A stretch of 18,464 bases of DNA, taken from assembly GCA_022769845.1 (NCBI GenBank), contig JALEIO010000155.1, positions 1 to 18,464 on the forward strand, given 5' to 3'. Position numbers and translations under genes: made by a program. The DNA comes from Oscillospiraceae bacterium. Its GTDB lineage: Bacteria > Bacillota > Clostridia > UMGS1810. A model generated the notes under the pieces. That model made no database searches. It saw nothing but the letters and a program-made list of their open reading frames with translations, and was not told where the DNA came from. Below are positions 6,243 to 13,837 of the stretch, one piece after another; positions within the stretch are counted from its first letter, which is position 1, and each line of letters opens with the position of its first letter.

Positions 6243-6962
6243 TTACCCTATCATTTCTTTAAGCCGCCCCAAAATTTTCTTTTCGAGCCGTGACACCTGC
6301 ACCTGTGAAATTCCAATTGACGCGGCAATTTCGCTTTGTGTTTTTCCTCTGAAATAACGCAAAATTATAATCTTTTTTTCTCTTTCGTCCAAGGCTTTGA
6401 TTGCTTCATTCAGAGAAATTTTGTCAAGAATTTCTTCTTCGGTATCGGTGTTTTTTGCAATTTTGTCTATAAGATATCCCGGCGATTTATCGTTTTCGTT
6501 AATTTCTTTATACAGCGATTCCGGTGCAACGTTTGCCTCCAAAGCAATCGCCAAATCGCTGGGTGTTTCCCCTATTCTTTCGGCAATTTCCGAAATTTTA
6601 ACCTCTCTGTTAAGTTCCTTTTCCAAAACCTCCTTTGTAATTTTCGCCTTCTGGGCAATTTCTTTTAAACGTCGGCTCACCTTAATTATTCCGTCGTCAC
6701 GCAAAAAACGTTTTATCTCGCCCATAATAAGCGGCACTGCATATGTGGAAAAACGCACGTTATAGCTTAAATCAAAGTTTTTTATAGCCTTTAAAATACC
6801 TATACAACCGATTTGAAAAATATCCTCCAAATCGTAGCCTCTGTTTGAAAACTTTCGTGCAACGCTCCACACAAGTGCAATATTTCCGTTTACAATTTCA
6901 CTCTCTGCACTTTTGTCACCCTCCTTTGCACGTTTTATAAGGTCTGTAATATCATTTGCCAA
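6243..6962 (-). CDS. sigF: Forespore RNA polymerase sigma-F factor
   Basis: Sigma-F is the first forespore-specific sigma factor of endospore formation. The 239-residue protein has sigma-70 region 2 (about 31-95, including the DIFQIGCIGILKAIKNFD core-binding segment), region 3 (about 100-170) and region 4 with a helix-turn-helix at 207-231 (KTQSEIAASIGISQVQVSRL). Sequence alone would allow sigma-G, but its place 17 bases after spoIIAB, behind spoIIAA, fixes it as sigma-F. The start is a TTG at 6960-6962 with GGAGG nine bases upstream. SpoIIAB would hold it inactive until SpoIIAA releases it after asymmetric division. No terminator is visible right after the stop; the next is at 5997-6037. Confidence 0.95.
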   Translation of the reverse strand: MANDITDLIKRAKEGDKSAESEIVNGNIALVWSVARKFSNRGYDLEDIFQIGCIGILKAIKNFDLSYNVRFSTYAVPLIMGEIKRFLRDDGIIKVSRRLKEIAQKAKITKEVLEKELNREVKISEIAERIGETPSDLAIALEANVAPESLYKEINENDKSPGYLIDKIAKNTDTEEEILDKISLNEAIKALDEREKKIIILRYFRGKTQSEIAASIGISQVQVSRLEKKILGRLKEMIG

Positions 6963-6979
6963 TATTTAAAACCTCCGAT

Positions 6980-7411
6980 TCAAAGCGTCTTAAGCCCTAT
7001 GGTTTTCTCCATTGTCACCTTTGTGCCAACATCGACAATAGAATGAACGCTGATATTATCCATAAAAGTTTCCATAACGGTAAAACCCATTCCCGACCGC
7101 TCACCGTCAGTATTTGTGGTAAAAAGCGGCTGCATAGCCTCCTTGATGTCGGCAATTCCGCATCCGTTATCGGTTACGGTAATTTTTACCTTGTCATCCT
7201 TTATGTATATATCTACAGTGATATTGCCCTTTTTTTCGGCATATCCGTGAACAATCGAATTCGTAACAGCCTCCGACACCGCGGTTTTTATATCCGCCAT
7301 TTCTTCAAGCGTCGGGTCAAGCTGCGATACAAACGCCGCCACCGCCGCACGGACAAACGATTCGTTTTCCGATTTTGACATAACCACAATTTTTGCACTG
7401 TTCTCCCTCAT
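6980..7411 (-). CDS. spoIIAB: Anti-sigma-F factor and SpoIIAA kinase
   Basis: SpoIIAB is a GHKL-type serine kinase that binds sigma-F and phosphorylates SpoIIAA. The 143-residue product aligns along its length with the Bacillus protein as I remember it. It has NESFVRAAVAAFVSQLDPT at 16-34, the N box SEAVTNSIVHGY at 46-57, the G1 box DNGCGI at 81-86, QPLFTT at 94-99 and the ATP-lid RSGMGFTVME at 105-114. R21 matches the arginine that contacts sigma-F. The ATG at 7409-7411 follows the spoIIAA stop by two bases. Its GGAGGGG ribosome site lies inside the last spoIIAA codons, which suggests translational coupling and hence matched levels of the two partners. Confidence 0.97.
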   Translation of the reverse strand: MRENSAKIVVMSKSENESFVRAAVAAFVSQLDPTLEEMADIKTAVSEAVTNSIVHGYAEKKGNITVDIYIKDDKVKITVTDNGCGIADIKEAMQPLFTTNTDGERSGMGFTVMETFMDNISVHSIVDVGTKVTMEKTIGLKTL

Positions 7412-7413
7412 TT

Positions 7414-7758
7414 TTACCCCTCCTTAAGTGCGCTCACCGCACCTTCAATATCATTTTCAACACTTATTATTTTTTTAATTCCCGCAATGTTTAAAAGTCG
7501 GTCAATGGACTTTGCGTTCGATACTATAACCGTGCTGCCGCCAAGAGATTTTATAAGCTTGTACCGACCTATTACAACTCCGATTCCCGAGCTGTCCATA
7601 AACGAGAGCGCCGAAAAATCAAATATTAAATTCTTTATTGCTCCCGAAGTAATTTTTTTGTCAATTCTCTCCTTTACACCGCCGGCAACATGATGGTCAA
7701 GCTCACCGATAAGCTTTACGATGAGCGTTTTTTCTTTAGTCTGAAAAATTATCTGCAT
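7414..7758 (-). CDS. spoIIAA: Anti-sigma-F factor antagonist SpoIIAA
   Basis: SpoIIAA is a STAS-domain protein that, when unphosphorylated, pulls SpoIIAB off sigma-F. It is dephosphorylated by SpoIIE. The 114-residue product is near the usual 116-117. It contains GELDHH at 18-23 and the phosphorylation site in FMDSSGIGVVIGRYK, where S56 corresponds to Bacillus Ser58. I start at the ATG at 7756-7758, which has GGAGGGG upstream. A longer reading to 7809 would translate through the terminator hairpin and has no ribosome site. It is the first gene of the spoIIAA-spoIIAB-sigF operon, behind a sigma-H-like promoter. Confidence 0.96.
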   Translation of the reverse strand: MQIIFQTKEKTLIVKLIGELDHHVAGGVKERIDKKITSGAIKNLIFDFSALSFMDSSGIGVVIGRYKLIKSLGGSTVIVSNAKSIDRLLNIAGIKKIISVENDIEGAVSALKEG

Positions 7759-7781
7759 ATATTTCCCCTCCTTTTTTGCAC

Positions 7782-7812
7782 AAAAAAAGATGAAACTTTT
7801 TCGTTTCATCTT
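7782..7812 (-). terminator. Intrinsic terminator after folC, overlapping the spoIIA start region
   Basis: On the minus strand AAGATGAAAC (7812 to 7803) and GTTTCATCTT (7796 to 7787) form a perfect 10-bp stem with a six-base loop, followed by a run of T (7788 to 7782). It lies between folC and spoIIAA and should stop transcripts coming from folC. The predicted start of the sigma-H promoter lies in its 5' arm. Confidence 0.8.
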
Positions 7813-7816
7813 AATT

Positions 7817-7843
7817 ATTCTATAAAGCTTGTCCTATTCCTTC
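7817..7843 (-). promoter_or_regulatory. Predicted sigma-H promoter of the spoIIA operon
   Basis: On the minus strand GAAGGAATA (7843 to 7835) and ATAGAAT (7823 to 7817) are 11 bases apart. This matches the Bacillus sigma-H consensus RNAGGAWWW-N11-12-RNNGAAT at every defined position. spoIIA is a known sigma-H target in Bacillus, often with Spo0A. A Spo0A box (TTGTCGAA) is nearly matched as TTCGACAA-type sequence at about 7863-7870. Confidence 0.75.
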
Positions 7844-7873
7844 GGTGAAAAATTAGATGTTTTGTCGAATGTC

Positions 7874-9148
7874 TTAAAACTTATCGACAAAATTTCTCAC
7901 ATTTCCCGCAAGATACAGCGAACCTGCAATTAAAACAGCCGAATTGCCGTTATTAGACAAAGCCGCATTATTAATCGCGTCAAAATTATTCTCGATAAAT
8001 ACCGCGTCTTTTTTATATTTTTTCGCAGTTTCAAAAACTTTTTTAAAATCGGTTTGCCTAATACTCGGCACGCTTGTGATGATCAAAACGTCCGAAATCT
8101 TTGCAATACTTTCAAGTGATTTTTCAAAATCTTTTTCGTTAAGCATACCGAAAACGGTAATAATTTTTTTTCCTTCAAAAACCGTTTTAACCGTATCGCA
8201 CAAGCTTAAAACGCCGTCATAATTATGCGCTCCGTCAATTACAAAAACCGGTTTTTCTTTTCCTTTGTCAAAAATTTCAAATCTGCAAATCCAGCGCGCA
8301 TTTTTAAGACCATTTTTTATACTTTCATCACTTATTTTGTAATACTTTCTCAAATAAAGCGCAATATCAACCGCCAGCGCCGCATTATAAATCTGATGCC
8401 GTCCGCAAAGATGAATTTCAAGATTTTTATATTCGCCGTAGTCAAAAATATTTGTGCTTCCAACCTTTACAATATTGATTTTTTTAGGCGTCAAAAGGTT
8501 GGAATTTGTATTTTTACACGTTTGTTCAACCACGCTTTTTGCTGCTTTGTCAAGCCTTGAATATACCGCAACGCACGAATTTTGTTTTATAATACCGCAC
8601 TTTTCGGCTGCAATTTTTTTAATTGTATCACCAAGATATTTTGTGTGGTCAAAGCTTATTGACGTAATCGCGCACACAATAGGATTTTTTATAACGTTGG
8701 TGCAGTCCAGCCTGCCGCCAAGCCCTACTTCAAGCACTGCAATATCGCATTTTTGGTCCGCAAAATACAAAAACGCCGCCGCAGTGATAACCTCAAACTC
8801 AATCGGATTGTAATCTCCGCTTCTTTTTAGCTTGTCCACGGCATTTTTCACAATATCGGTGTATTTTTCCAAATCGGAATCCGAAATGTTTTGGTTGTTA
8901 ATTTTTATACGTTCGTTGAAAACTTCAATAAACGGCGATGTAAAAAGTCCTGTTTTGTACCCCGATTCAATCATAATCTGCGAAATAAAGCTCGACACCG
9001 AGCCTTTGCCGTTTGTACCTGCAATATGCACAAATTTTAGCTTATCCTGCGGATTTCCCAATTCATTAAGCAGCCTTGTTATATTGTCAAGACCTGATTT
9101 TTTGCCGAATTTATTTAATGAATGAATATATTTTTCTGCATTTGTCAT
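7874..9148 (-). CDS. folC: Folylpolyglutamate synthase / dihydrofolate synthase
   Basis: FolC adds glutamate to folates (and usually to dihydropteroate) with ATP, retaining folate in the cytoplasm. The 424-residue protein belongs to the Mur ligase superfamily. It has the P-loop GTNGKGS at 44-50, the omega-loop TSPFIEVFNERI at 70-81, the EVGLGGRLDCTNVI segment at 140-153, a His in ISFDHTKYLG (H168), the AEKCGIIK lysine at K183 expected to be carbamylated, and DGAHNYDG in the C-terminal half. I chose the ATG at 9146-9148 because GGAG lies six bases upstream; a TTG four codons earlier would overlap that site. It follows valS across a terminator-like hairpin. The valS-folC pairing is common in Firmicutes. 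Confidence 0.94.
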   Translation of the reverse strand: MTNAEKYIHSLNKFGKKSGLDNITRLLNELGNPQDKLKFVHIAGTNGKGSVSSFISQIMIESGYKTGLFTSPFIEVFNERIKINNQNISDSDLEKYTDIVKNAVDKLKRSGDYNPIEFEVITAAAFLYFADQKCDIAVLEVGLGGRLDCTNVIKNPIVCAITSISFDHTKYLGDTIKKIAAEKCGIIKQNSCVAVYSRLDKAAKSVVEQTCKNTNSNLLTPKKINIVKVGSTNIFDYGEYKNLEIHLCGRHQIYNAALAVDIALYLRKYYKISDESIKNGLKNARWICRFEIFDKGKEKPVFVIDGAHNYDGVLSLCDTVKTVFEGKKIITVFGMLNEKDFEKSLESIAKISDVLIITSVPSIRQTDFKKVFETAKKYKKDAVFIENNFDAINNAALSNNGNSAVLIAGSLYLAGNVRNFVDKF

Positions 9149-9160
9149 TTTTTGCTCCAA

Positions 9161-9186
9161 AAATCAAAAGGGCGGAAAATCCGCCC
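9161..9186 (-). terminator. GC-rich hairpin between valS and folC
   Basis: GGGCGGA (9186 to 9180 read on minus) pairs with TCCGCCC (9176 to 9170) around a three-base loop and is followed by TTTTGATTTTT. It lies between the valS stop and the folC ribosome site, with no space for a promoter after it. It may be a partial terminator or a processing or stability element. Confidence 0.6.
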
Positions 9187-9194
9187 CGATTTGC

Positions 9195-11822
9195 TTATTC
9201 TAAATTTTTAAGGCTTTCTTCAACCTTTTCAAGCATTTCCTTGTACTTTTCACCCTTTGCTCTTTCCTCGTCCACAACCTTTTGAGGAGCTTTTGCAACA
9301 AATCCTGCATTGTTAAGCTTTCCTTCAACGCGCTTTATTTCCGAGATAAGATGCTCTTTTTCCTTTGTCAAACGCTCTTTTTCTGCTGCAATATCAACCA
9401 AATCTCCAAAAGGAATAAAGATTTTTGCATTGTCCACAACTGTTGTAACGGCGTTTTCAGGAATACCCTCCTCGGTGGATACAATAACCGTTTCAAGGCT
9501 GGAAGCAAGCTTTTCAAAGAACACCTCGCTGCCTTTGAAAATTTCCGGTGAATCGGTAACGATAAACACCTTCGCTTTTCTTGACGGCACAACATTCATT
9601 TTTGTTCTTACGTTTCGTATGCTCTTTATAGCCTCCATAATATTTTCCATTTGCTCTTCTTCCTTGTCAAACGAAAGAGCAGAATCCACCTCGGGCCATT
9701 TTGAAATCATAATGCTTTCTTCGCCCGTCGGAAGATGCGTAAATATTTCTTCGGTAATAAACGGCATAAACGGGTGCAAAAGCTTTAGCGTATTTAAAAG
9801 AACATATGCAAGTACACTTTGAGCCGTTTCGTAGCCTACGCCGTCCTTTTCGTAAAGACGCGGTTTTACAAGTTCAATATACCAGTCGCAGTAATCATCC
9901 CAAATAAAATCATAAAGCTTTGACGCCGCAACTCCAAGCTCAAATTTTTCAAGATTTGCCGATACCTCTTTTACAAGACGGTTATACTTGTTTAAAATCC
10001 ATTTATCCTCAATTTTGAGGTTTTCAAGGCTCGGAAGCTCAATTTTGTCTATGCTGATATTCATAAGCAAAAACCTTGACGCATTCCAAATTTTGTTTGC
10101 AAAGTTTCTGCTTGCCTCAACGCGCGACTCATAATAGCGCATATCGTTTCCGGGCGAATTACCCGTAGCAAGCGTAAACCGCAATGCGTCTGCGCCGTAT
10201 TTTTCAATAACCTTTAACGGGTCAATGCCGTTGCCGAGCGATTTAGACATTTTTCTGCCCTGACTGTCACGAACAATGCCGTGAATGAAAACGTGTTCAA
10301 ACGGCGGCTTGCCGGTATGCTCGCACGCCGAGAAAATCATTCGTGCAACCCAGAAAAAGATTATGTCATAGCCCGTAACAAGCACACTTGTGGGATAGAA
10401 ATATTCCAAATCCTCGGTTTTATCAGGCCAGCCGAGTGTTGAAAACGGCCAGAGGGCTGAACTGAACCAAGTGTCCAGAACATCCTCGTCCTGCCTTAAA
10501 TGACCGCCGCACTTGGGACAAGTATCAACATCTGTTTTTGAAACCACCGTTTCGCCGCATTTATCACAGTAAAACGCAGGTATTCTGTGTCCCCACCAAA
10601 GCTGACGTGAAATGCACCAGTCGTGAATATTTTCCATCCAGTTAAGATATATCTTTGAAAAGCTTTCGGGAACAAATTTAACCTCTTTGTCCTTAACAAC
10701 TCTTATAGCTTCTTTTGCCAGCGGCTTCATTTTTACAAACCACTGCTTTGAGGTAATAGGCTCAACCGTTGTCGAGCATCGGTAGCACTGCCCTACATTG
10801 TGTTTGTGCTCCTCAACCTTAACCAAAAGTCCGAGCTTGTCCAAATCGTCAACCATTGCCTTGCGCGCTTCGTAACGGTCCATTCCCTCATATTTTCCGC
10901 CGTATGAATTAATGGTTGCGTCATCGTTCAACACTTTAATCTGCTCGAGATTATGCCTTAAACCTACCTCAAAATCATTCGGGTCGTGCGCAGGAGTAAT
11001 TTTTACCGCGCCGGTACCGAAATCCTTATCAACATATTCGTCGGCAATAACGGGAATTTCACGGTTAACAAGCGGCAGAATGAGCATTTTTCCGACAAGA
11101 TTTTTATATCTTTCATCGTCAGGATGAACCGCAACCGCAGTATCGCCCAAAAGTGTTTCCGGACGAGTTGTGGCAATTATAACATATTCATTGCTATCCT
11201 TTACAGGATATTTAATATGCCAGAAATGACCGTCCTGCTCTGTGTATTCAACCTCTGCGTCTGAGAGAGCGGTTGTGCAGTGCGGGCACCAGTTAATAAT
11301 TCTTGAGCCCTGATAAATAAGACCTTTATTGTAAAGATTGACAAAAACCTCGCGAACTGCTTTTGAACAACCTTCATCCATTGTAAAACGTTCTCTGTCC
11401 CAGTCGCAGGACGAGCCGAGCTTTTTAAGCTGATTTATAATCCGCGAGCCGTATAATTTTTTCCAGTCCCAAACCTTTTCCAAAAACTTTTCTCTGCCAA
11501 GGTCATAACGGGTAAGTCCCTGCTCGTTTCTAAGCGTTTCCTCAACCTTAATCTGCGTTGCAATACCCGCGTGGTCGGTGCCGGGAATCCAAAGCGCGGA
11601 ATATCCCATCATACGCTTGTACCTTATCAGTATATCCTGAAGAGTCTCGTCAAGTGCGTGCCCCATATGTAGCTGACCTGTTACATTCGGGGGTGGAATA
11701 ACTATTGTAAAAGGCTTTTTATCAGGGTCTGCCTTTGCGCTGAAATATTTTTTATCAACCCAGTTTGAGTAAATTCTGTCCTCAACATCTTTCGGATTGT
11801 ATATTTTTTCAATTTCCTTCAC
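9195..11822 (-). CDS. valS: Valine--tRNA ligase
   Basis: ValS charges tRNA-Val. The 875-residue protein is a full-length class I synthetase. HMGH (HIGH motif) is at 52-55 in PPPNVTGQLHMGHALD, and KMSKS at 524-528. The CP1 editing region has TTRPETLLGDTAVAVHP at 218-234. Zinc-ribbon cysteines are present in pairs: C179/C182 with C346/C349, and C419/C422 with C435/C438. A C-terminal coiled coil (about 810-875, rich in Glu and Lys) is typical of ValS. The start is a GTG at 11820-11822 behind GGAGG ten bases upstream. I looked for a T-box leader and saw none; the gene follows a small membrane-protein ORF by 26 bases, so it is probably transcribed from upstream. Confidence 0.97.
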   Translation of the reverse strand: MKEIEKIYNPKDVEDRIYSNWVDKKYFSAKADPDKKPFTIVIPPPNVTGQLHMGHALDETLQDILIRYKRMMGYSALWIPGTDHAGIATQIKVEETLRNEQGLTRYDLGREKFLEKVWDWKKLYGSRIINQLKKLGSSCDWDRERFTMDEGCSKAVREVFVNLYNKGLIYQGSRIINWCPHCTTALSDAEVEYTEQDGHFWHIKYPVKDSNEYVIIATTRPETLLGDTAVAVHPDDERYKNLVGKMLILPLVNREIPVIADEYVDKDFGTGAVKITPAHDPNDFEVGLRHNLEQIKVLNDDATINSYGGKYEGMDRYEARKAMVDDLDKLGLLVKVEEHKHNVGQCYRCSTTVEPITSKQWFVKMKPLAKEAIRVVKDKEVKFVPESFSKIYLNWMENIHDWCISRQLWWGHRIPAFYCDKCGETVVSKTDVDTCPKCGGHLRQDEDVLDTWFSSALWPFSTLGWPDKTEDLEYFYPTSVLVTGYDIIFFWVARMIFSACEHTGKPPFEHVFIHGIVRDSQGRKMSKSLGNGIDPLKVIEKYGADALRFTLATGNSPGNDMRYYESRVEASRNFANKIWNASRFLLMNISIDKIELPSLENLKIEDKWILNKYNRLVKEVSANLEKFELGVAASKLYDFIWDDYCDWYIELVKPRLYEKDGVGYETAQSVLAYVLLNTLKLLHPFMPFITEEIFTHLPTGEESIMISKWPEVDSALSFDKEEEQMENIMEAIKSIRNVRTKMNVVPSRKAKVFIVTDSPEIFKGSEVFFEKLASSLETVIVSTEEGIPENAVTTVVDNAKIFIPFGDLVDIAAEKERLTKEKEHLISEIKRVEGKLNNAGFVAKAPQKVVDEERAKGEKYKEMLEKVEESLKNLE

Positions 11823-11848
11823 GTTAAAAAATCCTCCTAAACCAGCTT

Positions 11849-12028
11849 TTAACCTAATTTAAAAACAATTATTGCTCCGACAAGCGCCAGAACAAATCCT
11901 GTAAGTTTGACCATACCTGTATATTTTTTATCCGTATCGTCCTTTTTTATAATATTTTCAACAATCATTTTTGAGCCGTAGCACACAAAAGCACCTATTA
12001 TAACAAGAAAAAAAGCTAAAATTTTCAT
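11849..12028 (-). CDS. Small two-helix membrane protein of unknown function, 59 aa
   Basis: An ORF from ATG 12026-12028 to TAA 11849-11851 encodes 59 residues. It has one hydrophobic segment at about 2-18 (ILAFFLVIIGAFVCYGS), a charged lysine- and aspartate-rich loop at about 25-37 (IIKKDDTDKK) and a second hydrophobic segment at about 39-57 that begins GMVKLTGFVLALVGAIIVFK. GGAG lies eight bases before the start, inside the 3' end of pgsA, and only three bases separate the two genes, so translation is probably coupled. It lies between pgsA and valS on the same strand. I do not recognise a named family; two-helix proteins of this shape recur in Clostridia. A membrane role related to phospholipid synthesis is only suggested by position. 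The coding case is good for its length. Confidence 0.75.
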   Translation of the reverse strand: MKILAFFLVIIGAFVCYGSKMIVENIIKKDDTDKKYTGMVKLTGFVLALVGAIIVFKLG

Positions 12029-12031
12029 AAA

Positions 12032-12592
12032 CTAAACTCCTGTGTTTTTATGTGAATTAACTGTATTCTGAGATATCTGATTTGTTTTAACTACAACAAA
12101 GCTTATGCAATAGGTTATAAACGCACAAGCCATTGAAATTACCACAATAATCGAAAAAATGTCTATATATTTTTCAAAGCACATTGCGTCCACCAATAGC
12201 CAAAACGTTAAAAAAGTTGCAAATTTGCCGAAAAAATTTGACGGAATTATGATTTTTTCTTTTTTATAAATAAAGCTTCCGGAAAAAATCATAATAAGCT
12301 CTTTTATCAGCACAAAATACAAAAACCAATGGCTTAACCGTTTTGCCGCAACAAGGGTTGCCACAACGGTTATAACCATACACTTGTCCGCCGCAGGGTC
12401 GAGCATTTTTCCCAATGCGGTAATCATATTGAATTTTCTTGCAATAAACCCGTCCGCAACGTCAAGCAGCATTGCAAACACAAAAATACAAATAGCGGCA
12501 AGCTGCGCGTTTTTAAAGCTTGAAAAATACACGACAGGATAAACGGGGACAAGCAAAAACCTTACGGTCGTAATAATATTAGGTATCGTCAA
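12032..12592 (-). CDS. pgsA: CDP-diacylglycerol--glycerol-3-phosphate 3-phosphatidyltransferase
   Basis: PgsA makes phosphatidylglycerol phosphate from CDP-diacylglycerol and glycerol-3-phosphate in the membrane. The 186-residue protein carries a complete CDP-alcohol phosphatidyltransferase signature, D47-G48-x2-A51-R52-x8-G61-x3-D65-x3-D69, preceded by D44. It opens TIPNIITTVRFLLVP, typical of PgsA. Hydrophobic helices occur throughout, about six in total. The start is a TTG at 12590-12592, with GGTGGAG close upstream (about five bases from GGAG). It follows pfkA by 22 bases and overlaps the ribosome site of the 59-aa protein. Other family members such as cardiolipin synthase or PssA share the motif, but length and N-terminus favour PgsA. 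Confidence 0.92.
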   Translation of the reverse strand: MTIPNIITTVRFLLVPVYPVVYFSSFKNAQLAAICIFVFAMLLDVADGFIARKFNMITALGKMLDPAADKCMVITVVATLVAAKRLSHWFLYFVLIKELIMIFSGSFIYKKEKIIIPSNFFGKFATFLTFWLLVDAMCFEKYIDIFSIIVVISMACAFITYCISFVVVKTNQISQNTVNSHKNTGV

Positions 12593-12614
12593 AAAATCTC
12601 CACCTTAAACTCTA

Positions 12615-13583
12615 TTAAATCGACATTTTTTTAACCAAATCAAGCATTTCCGGCTCAATTTTCTTTGTCATTTCAATCGCTTCATTGATTTCAATATCTA
12701 TAATTTTAGAATCTCTTTGAGCAATAATGCGGTTAACAGTGCCCTGTGCCAAAAGGTCAGCAGCATAGCTGCCCATTTTTGTTGCGGTAACTCTGTCGAT
12801 AAGCGTAGGACTTCCGCCGCGCTGAACATAACCGAGAACGGTTGCGCGCGTTTCAACGCCCGTTGCTTCTTCAATAGTTTTGCAAAGCTCAAAGGTTTCG
12901 CCCACACCTTCTGAAACAACAACTATATAATGCGATTTGCCTCTGTTTCTGCCTTCTATAATAGTTTTCTTGATTTCATCCAAATCATACGGAGCTTCGG
13001 GAATAATAACAGCCTCCGCACCGTTTGCAACAGCAAGGTTTACGGGAATGTAGCCTGCGTTTCTGCCCATAACCTCAACAACCGAACATCTTTCGTGGCT
13101 GGAAGCGGTATCTCTTATTTTGTCTATTGCCTGCATAGCAGTATTAAGCGCCGTATCATAGCCGATTGTATAATCGGTACATCCGATATCGTTATCAATA
13201 GTTCCCGGTATTCCGATAGTCGGAAGTCCGCTGTTTGCCAAAGCTCTCGCACCCTTGTACGAACCGTCGCCGCCTATAACAACAAGCGCGTCAATACCGA
13301 AAATTCTTGCGACCTCAACCGCTTTTTTTATACCTTCTTCGGTAGCAAAGCTTTTGCTTCGAGCAGTCTGCAAAAAAGTACCGCCTCTTTGAAGAATATC
13401 AGAAACCGAGCGTGAATTGAGCTCTTCAATTTCGCCCCTTAAAAGACCGTGATAACCGCGTCTTATACCCATAACTTTCATTCCGTAACCCATTGCGCCC
13501 CTTGCAACGGCTCTTATTGCCGCATTCATACCGGGAGCGTCGCCGCCTGATGTAAGCACACCTATTGTTTTAATTTCTTTCAT
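12615..13583 (-). CDS. pfkA: ATP-dependent 6-phosphofructokinase
   Basis: PfkA phosphorylates fructose-6-phosphate to fructose-1,6-bisphosphate, the committed step of glycolysis. The 322-residue product is the size of the short bacterial allosteric form. It has the ATP site TSGGDAPGMN at 11-20, GGDGS at 104-108 and the catalytic PGTIDND at 126-132. Gly in GGDG and in PGTIDND marks the ATP type; pyrophosphate-dependent enzymes carry Asp and Lys there. The effector-site region RRGYHGLLRG (41-50) is also intact. I chose the ATG at 13581-13583 because AAAGGA stands about ten bases upstream; the ATG three codons earlier is too close to that site. It is 41 bases downstream of mtrB. dnaE and pfkA are neighbours in many Clostridia. 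Confidence 0.96.
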   Translation of the reverse strand: MKEIKTIGVLTSGGDAPGMNAAIRAVARGAMGYGMKVMGIRRGYHGLLRGEIEELNSRSVSDILQRGGTFLQTARSKSFATEEGIKKAVEVARIFGIDALVVIGGDGSYKGARALANSGLPTIGIPGTIDNDIGCTDYTIGYDTALNTAMQAIDKIRDTASSHERCSVVEVMGRNAGYIPVNLAVANGAEAVIIPEAPYDLDEIKKTIIEGRNRGKSHYIVVVSEGVGETFELCKTIEEATGVETRATVLGYVQRGGSPTLIDRVTATKMGSYAADLLAQGTVNRIIAQRDSKIIDIEINEAIEMTKKIEPEMLDLVKKMSI

Positions 13584-13624
13584 TGCTATCATTTCCTTTC
13601 AAACTGTAGTAAACATCATATTTT

Positions 13625-13837
13625 TTATCGTGTTGTAACCTCGCCGTGCTTGGTGTAAATTACGGCGTTGCCTTTAATTTTCATAGCAGAAGTAACATCG
13701 GTAAACTGGGCAATAAAAACTTCGCCTGCCGAAAGCATTTCGGTATGATGAAATTTTGTATCGCGTCCGCTTGTAAGACCGGTAATACTTACACCGTCCT
13801 CAAGCGCTTTTATGACAACATAATCTGAATTATCCAT
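13625..13837 (-). CDS. mtrB: Tryptophan RNA-binding attenuation protein (TRAP) homologue
   Basis: TRAP forms an 11-mer ring that, when loaded with tryptophan, wraps (G/U)AG repeats in RNA to block trp transcription or translation. This 70-residue protein matches Bacillus MtrB, as I remember it, along the whole core (SDYVVIKALEDGVSITGLTS and GEVFIAQFTDVTSAMKIKG). Tryptophan-pocket positions are kept: T22, G24, D26, T27, Q44, T46 and S50. Of the RNA-contact positions, F29, E33 and K53 are kept, but Bacillus K37 is Met (M34), D39 is Ser (S36), K40 is Ala (A37) and R58 is Lys (K55). The start is the ATG at 13835-13837 (GGAG 11 bases upstream) or the TTG at 13841-13843 (5 bases); the two differ by two residues. 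No trp gene or anti-TRAP is in the window. It sits between dnaE and pfkA. Confidence 0.87.
   Translation of the reverse strand: MDNSDYVVIKALEDGVSITGLTSGRDTKFHHTEMLSAGEVFIAQFTDVTSAMKIKGNAVIYTKHGEVTTR

Noticed and set aside
7759..7809. 17-residue N-terminal extension of SpoIIAA
   Set aside because: The extension translates the terminator hairpin (Lys/Phe-rich, non-family sequence). The internal ATG has GGAGGGG and gives the normal length.
11823..12031. T-box leader upstream of valS
   Set aside because: The stretch is filled by the 59-aa ORF, and I could find no T-box sequence (TGGNACCGCG-like) or specifier structure.
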